DNA of 64,000 nt. It comes from a virus. Position numbers and translations under genes: made by a program. The stretch is taken from the IMG/VR virus record IMGVR_UViG_3300030099_008323, positions 1-64,000 of that record. One strand, 5' to 3'. This document shows, piece after piece, positions 58,274 to 64,000 of the stretch. Below the pieces are notes generated by a model, which did not search any database, was not told where the DNA came from, and worked only from the letters and a program-made list of their open reading frames with translations. Each line of letters opens with the position of its first letter. Within the stretch, counting starts at the first letter, position 1.

Positions 58274-59860
58274 TTACCCCTTTAGCAACCAAGAGAAGTT
58301 TTCATACTGTTCTCTTTGTTTGTCAATTTTTTTATCTCGTCGCAACTTATCATATCCTATCATACCTGGTATGCTCGTGTTCAACTTTCTATCCGTAGAA
58401 GACAAAGAAGAAAGAAAAGCTTTTTGATATTGAATATCCCTTTGGTTAACATCATATGCTACTTCCCTAACCCAACACCCAATCGCACAAGCCATGATCA
58501 AATCATCATTATATTTTTTCATAGCCTGTGGTTTGCCGTTGTGCCAAACAAATGTCCTCATTTCATCATGTAATCTTTTTGATTTTATATTAATTAGTTT
58601 ATTTCTAACAAACTCTTCTAATTTAGCGACGATCAAAGGTCTTGTCTTCATTGTAGTTGAAAAGCCAGGTACAACAGAATTCATTCCTTCAGCCTGTAAT
58701 GGATCAACATATTCGTGTGTGGATTTTTTAGAATAATACACATTAGGATATCCTACCTCAATCAGTTTATTTACAACTGTCCAGCCAACAGTGTTGTTCT
58801 CAACTACAATCATACAATTTCCAAATTCTCTACCAATTGATAGAAGCATGTCAGAAAAAACATCTGGAGTGGGCTTTCCTTGATATTCTGCAATTATTTC
58901 ATTTGTTTCAATTTTAAATATCATGAAAGTTGAATAATCTTTTCCGTCTCCTCTAGCTACATCTGCAGCTAGCATATAGTTGCTCTCATTTTCATATTCT
59001 TCCCATATCCACAAATTTCTATCAAAGCCTGTTTTATACTTTGGCTCGCATATATCTTTAGAGATTATTTCTAAATCCTCTGGGTGAAAGACAGTCTCAC
59101 CAGACATGTTGAAATTACATTCAAGCTCTTGTGCGATTTGACGTCGAGACATGTTTCTAGTTTCTTTCTCAAACCAAGATTTGTCTCTTTCAGGATGCAC
59201 ATCCCAAGGTAAAGTTGTGATGTAGAAGTTATTTTTTTCAGACTGCGCATCAACACAAGTTTGGTGAAACCAGTTTCCTACACCATTCGGCGTTGACAAA
59301 GCAATACAGCGCCCACCAGTTGAGAGAGTTGGATAGAGGCCTGTCCATAATTCATCCAAACCTTCAACATGTGCTGCCTCATCAATGACAAGCAAAGATA
59401 AAGCCTCAGAGCGACCAGCATCTGAGCTTGTAGAACTAGCTTTTATTTGTGATCCATTTGATAACTCAAAAGAAGTTCTATTATCAATTGAAATGTTTGA
59501 TATGCGCATCCAGTTTGGTAAATTTTTGTGTATTGATTTTACTTTCTTTACCAAGTTTGCAGCAGTGCCAAATTTTGTGGCTATGACTAGAACATTTTTG
59601 TCGCGGTGAAACAGCATCAGCCAAGCAATATAAGCAGCAGATATAGTAGATATACCTAACTGGCGCGCCTTCAAAACAACGTTAAAGCGATGATCATTAA
59701 AATCATGTAGAAGTGTGGTCTGAAAATCGTAAGTCTTAAAAGGAATTAATCCATGCATCGGATGAGATATTTTAGCATAGTTGTTTATAAAATAAACAGG
59801 ATCCTTGCCAGATTTTAAGATTTCCTTTACTATATCATCTTTTGTTAGCTGAAAAGACAT
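58274..59860 (-). CDS. Terminase large subunit (TerL, gp17-like)
   Basis: 528 residues. Walker A-like KARQLGIST (64-72), Walker B LLVIDEAAH (156-164), coupling motif LSTPNGVGNWF. The RNase-H-type nuclease domain has MLAADVARGDGKDYSTF and VENNTVGWTV, with an Asp near the C-terminus (KYNDDLIMA). It packs and cuts phage DNA. Ends 3 bases before the portal gene. Confidence 0.96.
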   Translation of the reverse strand: MSFQLTKDDIVKEILKSGKDPVYFINNYAKISHPMHGLIPFKTYDFQTTLLHDFNDHRFNVVLKARQLGISTISAAYIAWLMLFHRDKNVLVIATKFGTAANLVKKVKSIHKNLPNWMRISNISIDNRTSFELSNGSQIKASSTSSDAGRSEALSLLVIDEAAHVEGLDELWTGLYPTLSTGGRCIALSTPNGVGNWFHQTCVDAQSEKNNFYITTLPWDVHPERDKSWFEKETRNMSRRQIAQELECNFNMSGETVFHPEDLEIISKDICEPKYKTGFDRNLWIWEEYENESNYMLAADVARGDGKDYSTFMIFKIETNEIIAEYQGKPTPDVFSDMLLSIGREFGNCMIVVENNTVGWTVVNKLIEVGYPNVYYSKKSTHEYVDPLQAEGMNSVVPGFSTTMKTRPLIVAKLEEFVRNKLINIKSKRLHDEMRTFVWHNGKPQAMKKYNDDLIMACAIGCWVREVAYDVNQRDIQYQKAFLSSLSSTDRKLNTSIPGMIGYDKLRRDKKIDKQREQYENFSWLLKG

Positions 59861-60406
59861 CTAGGACTTAGGGCTTTTTTGATTTTTATTGACTGGGCCA
59901 CTTCCCCAAGCGCCTTGGTCTAAAAAATCTTTAAAGTTTTTCTCAAGCTCTTCGCGGCTAGGATCTAAAACGTCTAACACATCACCCATATTACCAATGC
60001 TGTATAGACATCTGGCAGTTGCCCAACAACGCACTCGACTTGAAGACTCAACTCTAATTTTAACATCACCTTGTTTAGTCAAAGTTAGGTTACTGTTTGT
60101 GTTGGCCTTAAATCTTTTTTTAAGTTCAGACACTATCTTATTCATCATTTTTTGAGTTTCCGCTTCAAAATCCTGGCTATAGATTTCTTTTAGTTTAATA
60201 TCAGAATGATATGATAATATTAAAGTCTTACCGGATACTCCAATGTTAAATCCATCCATAACCCGGGAATCATATATAGGGTGGCCAGTATGTCTTTTCA
60301 TGCCAAAATCAAGAGGCTCACCGTCAGCAGTGAGGGCGCCATCATAGCCAATATCCGCTGCGGCTTGAGCGATCCCTTCTAGAATTTCAAGTACTTTTTT
60401 CGACAT
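59861..60406 (-). CDS. Hypothetical protein upstream of TerL (181 aa)
   Basis: Basic to neutral alpha/beta protein. KRHTGHPIYDSRVMDGFNIG and VSGKTLILSYHSDIKLKEIYS are well-formed segments that I associate with a conserved marine-phage protein. Being just before TerL, it is a candidate small terminase or head-completion protein, but no helix-turn-helix is seen. Confidence 0.58.
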   Translation of the reverse strand: MSKKVLEILEGIAQAAADIGYDGALTADGEPLDFGMKRHTGHPIYDSRVMDGFNIGVSGKTLILSYHSDIKLKEIYSQDFEAETQKMMNKIVSELKKRFKANTNSNLTLTKQGDVKIRVESSSRVRCWATARCLYSIGNMGDVLDVLDPSREELEKNFKDFLDQGAWGSGPVNKNQKSPKS

Positions 60407-60421
60407 TTTTTAATCTCCAAT

Positions 60422-60787
60422 TTATTTATTATTTTTGCAAGGGACATGTCTTTCATATTTTTCTATATAACATCTCTCACAGCACAAGTACTTAATCATG
60501 TAAATATCGTCATTAATTGATTTAATTCTTGTATTACACAGAGTACAATTTAATTTTCTCTCTTTATTAAGTAGTTTGCGGGTTATTAAAACACCGTCAA
60601 CATTTTCTAGTTCAGACGTGTGCTCAAAAGACTTCTCTTTATCAATACGCTCTTGTAATTGTTGTATATATTCTTCTTCTTTATCTCTGTTCCAATAACT
60701 AGCTGGATTCTGTATAGCCTCTTCACCATATTTTTTTTTAATTGCCTTTTCAAGACCAGCTATATAATTTAGATCTTTTTTGCTCAT
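60422..60787 (-). CDS. Zinc-finger-like hypothetical protein (121 aa)
   Basis: ATG at 60787 overlaps the TGA of the upstream gene (ATGA), so it is preferred over an ATG at 60865. The protein has a helical Lys/Glu-rich first half and a C-terminal CTLCN ... YLCCERCYI that likely binds zinc. Function unknown. Confidence 0.62.
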   Translation of the reverse strand: MSKKDLNYIAGLEKAIKKKYGEEAIQNPASYWNRDKEEEYIQQLQERIDKEKSFEHTSELENVDGVLITRKLLNKERKLNCTLCNTRIKSINDDIYMIKYLCCERCYIEKYERHVPCKNNK

Positions 60788-61242
60788 CTTGCAATTTCCA
60801 CGCTGGCGTAAAATACCGCCACAGATAATAATATTCCAATTGTTACTCCTCCTAATACCCACCACTCTGTGTGGCTGGGCTTCATTTCTTCTTTCAACAT
60901 TAAATTTAAATCGTTTATCTGCTGCTCTTTTATTTTAATTGTTTCTTCATGTATCTTCTTTAACGAATCATGGTCAATCCTTAGAAGATCGTAAGCCATT
61001 CTTTTATCAGCTAAATCTTTTTGAAACTCTTTCCTTAGCTCCAGCTCAATTTCCATGCGAAGATACTTCTGATCTACAATCATCTTTGATGCCGCAACAG
61101 AATCAAGTAAAACACCAGCAAATGGCGCTTCCTCATCGATAGCAAGAGAAGTTACTCTACCATCTAGCCCTTCAGCATTAGCTTGAAGGGGGAATACAAA
61201 AATAGCCAACGCCACAAATAAAGATATTATTTTTCTTAGCAT
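60784..61242 (-). CDS. Envelope protein with signal peptide, coiled coil and C-terminal span (152 aa)
   Basis: Signal-like MLRKIISLFVALAIFVFPLQANA (1-23), then a charged coiled coil (about 60-115: RMEIELELRKEFQKD, IHEETIKIKEQQI), then one C-terminal span (WWVLGGVTIGILLSVAVFYA, about 127-146). The layout recalls phage spanin-type lysis proteins, but order differs from Rz. It lies beside two other small membrane genes, a possible lysis cluster. Confidence 0.6.
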   Translation of the reverse strand: MLRKIISLFVALAIFVFPLQANAEGLDGRVTSLAIDEEAPFAGVLLDSVAASKMIVDQKYLRMEIELELRKEFQKDLADKRMAYDLLRIDHDSLKKIHEETIKIKEQQINDLNLMLKEEMKPSHTEWWVLGGVTIGILLSVAVFYASVEIAR

Positions 61243-61245
61243 ATA

Positions 61246-61647
61246 TCACCCTTTTTTTAAGAACTCTGAACTTAAAATTTTTGCAATGTCCTCTGCTAAC
61301 TTTTCAGGTCTATCTTTGTTTTTTTCAATTGTTTCTGCAAGCTCTTTTTGCTTTTCAATTTCAAGCTCTTCAACTTTGATATCATGTTCTTCTTCAATTT
61401 TTCTGATTTCTTCAACGTGTTCTTCAACAGCTTGCTCTTTTTTAACGTCTTTTTGTTCATTGACTTCCTTTATAACTTTTATTTCTTTTTCGTAATTCTC
61501 TTTAGACTTCATCAAAAGACCAAAAAGCTTCTCTTTCAAGCCTTTACTGGACACCATTGAAAATATCAACAATATTATTATAGCAGGCCAATACCAATAA
61601 TGTTTAACCCAAGTCCAAACTTTTTTCCAAAAAAGTGCGGAAAGCAT
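61246..61647 (-). CDS. Membrane-anchored coiled-coil protein (133 aa)
   Basis: ATG at 61647 (MLSALFWKKVWTW) overlaps the TAA of the Cys-rich peptide as TAATG, so coupled start. One span (YWYWPAIIILLIFSMVS, about 16-32) is followed by a long Glu/Lys coiled coil (EKEIKVIKEVNEQ, EEHVEEIRKIEEEHD). An inner-membrane spanin-like layout (N-in, C-out) is possible. An earlier frame-mate ATG at 61719 lies in the Cys-rich gene. Confidence 0.62.
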   Translation of the reverse strand: MLSALFWKKVWTWVKHYWYWPAIIILLIFSMVSSKGLKEKLFGLLMKSKENYEKEIKVIKEVNEQKDVKKEQAVEEHVEEIRKIEEEHDIKVEELEIEKQKELAETIEKNKDRPEKLAEDIAKILSSEFLKKG

Positions 61648-61763
61648 TAGCAACCACCGCAACTCACACACTTGCAGCAAGCGCAGCAAGCTTTGCAGCA
61701 TTCTTCTATGCAGCAGCATGCTCTCTTAAATAAGTTTAAAAATTTCTGTAATAATGATTTCAT
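61647..61763 (-). CDS. Cysteine-rich micropeptide (38 aa, 12 Cys)
   Basis: Frame with GGAGAAAACAA before the ATG. The first 15 residues form an amphipathic helix (MKSLLQKFLNLFKRA); the rest is CCC, CC, CC, CC and three single Cys with few other residues. The stop overlaps the next ATG (TAATG). Cys clusters like these bind metal or become lipid-linked in other systems; none is recognised here. Confidence 0.65.
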   Translation of the reverse strand: MKSLLQKFLNLFKRACCCIEECCKACCACCKCVSCGGC

Positions 61764-61779
61764 TTGTTTTCTCCTGTAA

Positions 61780-62064
61780 TTATTGATTAAAGCGCCCTAG
61801 TCGATGGATAATTCTATCCAAATGTACTTCAGTTTTCATATCTCTAAGAGAACTCAAGGCTAAATCCATGCTATCATATTTCAAGCCTCTTGCTCCTTTT
61901 CTAAGACCCTCAAGTACTTGCTTTAGCCTTGCAGCTGCCATTTGTATTTGTTTGGCGGCTTCGATTCCCTCCTCGGGACTAAAAGCAGACTCAGCATTCT
62001 CCAGCTCTTCTTTAATAATTTGTTTTAATTTTGATCTTGTAATCTTCACTTTCCGTGCCTCCAT
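61780..62064 (-). CDS. Hypothetical helical protein (94 aa)
   Basis: Starts MEARKVKITRSKLKQIIKEELENAE, an N-terminal amphipathic helix of a kind common in marine phage proteins. The rest is helical (GIEAAKQIQMAAARLKQVLEGL). It overlaps the holin-like gene by 19 bases. No function recognised. Confidence 0.6.
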   Translation of the reverse strand: MEARKVKITRSKLKQIIKEELENAESAFSPEEGIEAAKQIQMAAARLKQVLEGLRKGARGLKYDSMDLALSSLRDMKTEVHLDRIIHRLGRFNQ

Positions 62065-62240
62065 TGTGTTGCGAGGTCGACAAGTGCTTGTGACCCAATA
62101 TAAGCTAATGTGACTGCAACCCAGTCCTCGCTAGTCAAAGCGTTCATATAAACGAGATACGTAGCTGTACCCCACGCTAAAAACTTTCTTGAAATAAATC
62201 GCTCGACGTGTTTGTCAAGCCATGCTCTTACTTGTGACAT
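62046..62240 (-). CDS. Small membrane protein, holin-like (64 aa)
   Basis: Basic N-terminus (VRAWLDKHVERFISRKF), then one or two spans (LAWGTATYLVYMNALTSEDWVAVTLAYIGSQALV) and a short basic tail. Small size and placement near other membrane genes suggest a holin; homology is not shown. A late motif lies 20 bases upstream. Confidence 0.5.
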   Translation of the reverse strand: MSQVRAWLDKHVERFISRKFLAWGTATYLVYMNALTSEDWVAVTLAYIGSQALVDLATQWRHGK

Positions 62241-62259
62241 AATATAGACCCCCTAACAT

Positions 62260-62270
62260 ACTAAATAGTT
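62260..62270 (-). promoter_or_regulatory. Candidate late promoter
   Basis: Coding strand AACTATTTAGT, 20 bases before the ATG of the holin-like gene, in a short gene-free gap. Confidence 0.48.
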
Positions 62271-62296
62271 TAAATTTTACTAATAAGCCACATCTC

Positions 62297-62695
62297 TTAA
62301 AGACCTGTGAATGTAATTCTTTCACGATCGATACCCATATTATTTTTCCTAAGAAGATCTTGTATACTATCTCGCACAGCTTCTTTTTGTGAGTCCGTAA
62401 TTTTCTTATATGTATCGCGCAGTTCATCATCTGTCATGCTAGTTTTAGTTAGAGATCTCATAAGATCAATGAAAATTTCAGGTGTGACCTGTATGTTATT
62501 AACAACTTTTACAACCGGCCTTATCTTTATCTGCTCTTCTTCTGACTCCGGCGGGAGCTGTGGCGTCGACACATCTAAACTTTGGCCTCCAATCGTTGAT
62601 CCATGGTCTTGGTCAGAATATGGAAGAGATCTACCTCCGCGAGTAGCTTCAGACTCACTAACATATCTTCTCCAATTTTCAAACAATTGTTTCAT
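62297..62695 (-). CDS. Hypothetical protein (132 aa), MKQLFENWRRYV start
   Basis: Starts MKQLFENWRRYVSES, an N-terminus I associate with many marine phage proteins of unrelated content. The middle is polar and likely disordered; the last 70 residues are helical (TPEIFIDLMRSLTKTSM, DELRDTYKKIT). No ribosome site is seen; a late motif ends 4 bases before the ATG. Confidence 0.62.
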   Translation of the reverse strand: MKQLFENWRRYVSESEATRGGRSLPYSDQDHGSTIGGQSLDVSTPQLPPESEEEQIKIRPVVKVVNNIQVTPEIFIDLMRSLTKTSMTDDELRDTYKKITDSQKEAVRDSIQDLLRKNNMGIDRERITFTGL

Positions 62696-62698
62696 AGT

Positions 62699-62709
62699 TA
62701 TAAATAGTC
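62699..62709 (-). promoter_or_regulatory. Candidate late promoter abutting the start codon
   Basis: Coding strand GACTATTTATA with only 3 bases (ACT) between it and the ATG of the 132-residue protein, and no Shine-Dalgarno. Confidence 0.45.
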
Positions 62710-62730
62710 ATACTTTTGCTCTTTTACCAG

Positions 62731-63774
62731 TTATGTTGTGGTATCATATTCCCATACGCATGTTACAAAAGTATCGTTCATGCCAGCATTAGGGTTAATA
62801 CTAACTGCCAAAGTATCACCAGCAGAAAAACTATGTGACTGAGATGTAAAATCAAATGTTTGAGTTGTATCAACTGCCAAAGATGCAGTCACAGCTGCGA
62901 CTGCGGCAGAGTTTTCATTGACCTCTAATCCAACTGCAGTCGCACCAGATGCTCCACCTCCAGACGCTCCAGCACACTTTATTAAAACTTTTACTAGCTT
63001 TCCATCATAGGGCGCAATCCAGTGGGTCCATTCACTAGCAGCGTGGCTTGATGCATTAACATCTGATGTAGTGTTAATAGGTAAATAGCGAAGAACAGAA
63101 GAGTTCCCATCGTTAAAAGAGTGATGAGTAAAATAATAATATTTAGCTTTTATAGTACTGGAAAAGCGAAATTCAGCTTCATCTTCCATCCAAGTTATTG
63201 TGCCATCATTACTATTTGCATTGAAGGTTAAAACAACATCCGTATCTCCGCCCTCGCCAATGCTAACGGCATCAGACTGCAAATCAATTAAAGTACCAGC
63301 GTCTAAGACAATATCTGTAGCTACAATCTCTAAATCATTTGCAGTTGGCGAGTTAATAAAAGAGTTAGTATCTCTAAAATTAATTTTGCCTGCGGCTCCA
63401 AGCGTCAAGTCTGTGCCATCAAAAGTAAGACTAGATTCAACAGCAAAAGTATTATCACTAGTGACCCAAGAGATAATTCCATTATCGGTATCACCCGAAA
63501 CAGACCTTGCGGACCCGCCGGCGCCTGAGGCCGTTGTCTTAATAACTCTATTATCTGAGTTTAAGGCTAAAAAACTAGCAGTATTCGCGATGGATCCAGC
63601 AGCGATATTTTGAAAATTAACGCCACCTTCAACTTTTAGATCCCCGCCCACGTGAAGAGTCGACTGTGGTTTTGTTTTGCCAACACCAATTCTAGTGTTT
63701 TTTTCATCTAAAAATAAAGTTTTGCCATCATTTAATAGCTTCTGAAGTTCTCTTTTTTTAGATGGAGTAGGCAT
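62731..63774 (-). CDS. Fibre-like virion protein (347 aa)
   Basis: Starts MPTPSKKRELQKLLNDGKT. Residues 25-200 are Gly/Ser/Thr-rich beta repeats (TRIGVGKTKPQSTLHVGGDL, SSLTFDGTDLTLGAAGKINF), related in style to the 908-residue fibre-like protein. The last 130 residues form a separate globular beta domain (WIAPYDGKLVKVLIKCAG) that may be the receptor-binding tip. Confidence 0.7.
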   Translation of the reverse strand: MPTPSKKRELQKLLNDGKTLFLDEKNTRIGVGKTKPQSTLHVGGDLKVEGGVNFQNIAAGSIANTASFLALNSDNRVIKTTASGAGGSARSVSGDTDNGIISWVTSDNTFAVESSLTFDGTDLTLGAAGKINFRDTNSFINSPTANDLEIVATDIVLDAGTLIDLQSDAVSIGEGGDTDVVLTFNANSNDGTITWMEDEAEFRFSSTIKAKYYYFTHHSFNDGNSSVLRYLPINTTSDVNASSHAASEWTHWIAPYDGKLVKVLIKCAGASGGGASGATAVGLEVNENSAAVAAVTASLAVDTTQTFDFTSQSHSFSAGDTLAVSINPNAGMNDTFVTCVWEYDTTT

Positions 63775-63776
63775 GT

Positions 63777-63787
63777 AATAAATAGTC
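63777..63787 (-). promoter_or_regulatory. Candidate late promoter abutting the start codon
   Basis: Coding strand GACTATTTATT, two bases (AC) before the ATG of the fibre-like gene, with no Shine-Dalgarno. Same arrangement as at 62699. It overlaps the stop region of the ATPase gene by one base. Confidence 0.45.
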
Positions 63788-64000
63788 TACTCATTAACAT
63801 ATGCCTTGCCTTCTATTTTCTCAATCATAATTTGCCTGTCGACAATATCCTTCAGAGAATCTAAGTGTGATATTAAAAGCACAGTTTTAAACTGAGTTTT
63901 GATCATATCTAAAATTCTAATAAATCCTTCCATATTTTCAGCATCCAAAGCAGTGCCTGGCTCATCCAAGATGAATATGTCACCTTTTGGAAGTGTTGAT
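63787..64000 (-). CDS. gp46/SbcC-like recombination ATPase, C-terminal end (cut by window edge)
   Basis: About 70 residues are visible: LPKGDIFILDEPGTALDAEN, then VLLISHLDSLKDIVD. FILDEP is the ABC/SMC Walker B with catalytic Glu, GTALD the D loop, and LISH the switch His. This is the end of the Rad50/SbcC/T4 gp46 head, which with a gp47 nuclease processes DNA ends for recombination. The rest lies beyond the window. Confidence 0.85.
   Translation of the reverse strand, partial: STLPKGDIFILDEPGTALDAENMEGFIRILDMIKTQFKTVLLISHLDSLKDIVDRQIMIEKIEGKAYVNE

Noticed and set aside
1-64000. CRISPR arrays, insertion sequences, integrase or toxin-antitoxin pairs
   Set aside because: No regularly spaced repeats, terminal inverted repeats, transposase or integrase motifs were seen, and no stretch over 300 bases lacks a gene.

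Overview
The window is a 64 kb piece of a large tailed-phage (myovirus) genome. Essentially every gene lies on the minus strand, so transcription runs from right to left. The head and tail genes follow the T4 pattern: terminase large subunit, portal, prohead protease, scaffold, major capsid, gp13/14/15-like neck and tail-completion proteins, sheath, tube, gp26-like protein, tape measure and baseplate proteins. The DNA is AT-rich. The accessory set includes B12-dependent class II ribonucleotide reductase, Hsp20, peptide deformylase, a bS21-like ribosomal protein and an IMP dehydrogenase-family enzyme, as often seen in marine T4-like and jumbo phages. Two lipoproteins and Shine-Dalgarno-led starts fit a Gram-negative host. 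No integrase is seen. Both ends cut through genes, so the genome continues on both sides.

Layout in the direction of transcription. 64.0-60.4 kb: the C-terminal end of a gp46/SbcC-like ATPase, a fibre-like protein, small membrane and coiled-coil proteins that may act in lysis, and a 38-residue peptide with 12 cysteines. 60.4-53.1 kb: DNA packaging (protein of unknown role, TerL, portal), prohead protease, and a bS21 homologue. 53.1-45.5 kb: fibre-like protein with internal duplications, scaffold, major capsid protein, and a small beta-rich protein bracketed by two strong terminators. 45.4-29.9 kb: neck, sheath, tube, tail-assembly pair, tape measure, baseplate. 29.9-20.5 kb: replication and recombination (family A polymerase core, a possible tubulin-like protein, gp32-like SSB, UvsX/RecA, 5'-3' exonuclease, DnaB/gp41 helicase, NrdJ). 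20.5-11 kb: GroES-like protein, lysozyme-like lytic enzyme, a complete DnaE-type polymerase, HNH/AP2 endonuclease, dUTPase, IMPDH-like enzyme, sigma-like protein. 11-1 kb: ClpP-like protease, GroEL, glutaredoxin, Hsp20, peptide deformylase, lipoprotein, four tRNAs, HNH endonuclease and the UV-damage endonuclease UvsE.

Together the genes make nucleotides (NrdJ, dUTPase, IMPDH-like, glutaredoxin), copy and repair DNA with two polymerase families, help proteins fold and mature (GroEL, GroES-like, Hsp20, ClpP, deformylase), and build a contractile-tailed virion.

The most interesting new signals are: (1) a recurring 11-base motif (coding strand RACTAYTTANT) just upstream of at least ten late genes, a candidate late promoter; (2) two hairpins directly after the ssb and lipoprotein stop codons whose stems differ by compensating base changes; (3) the 12-cysteine micropeptide; (4) an overlap between the gp26-like gene and the next tail gene that combines a hairpin, seven T's and an internal start; (5) a DnaE polymerase and an exonuclease-less family A polymerase in one phage; (6) a GroES-like protein far from groEL; (7) the bS21 homologue inside the head cluster.
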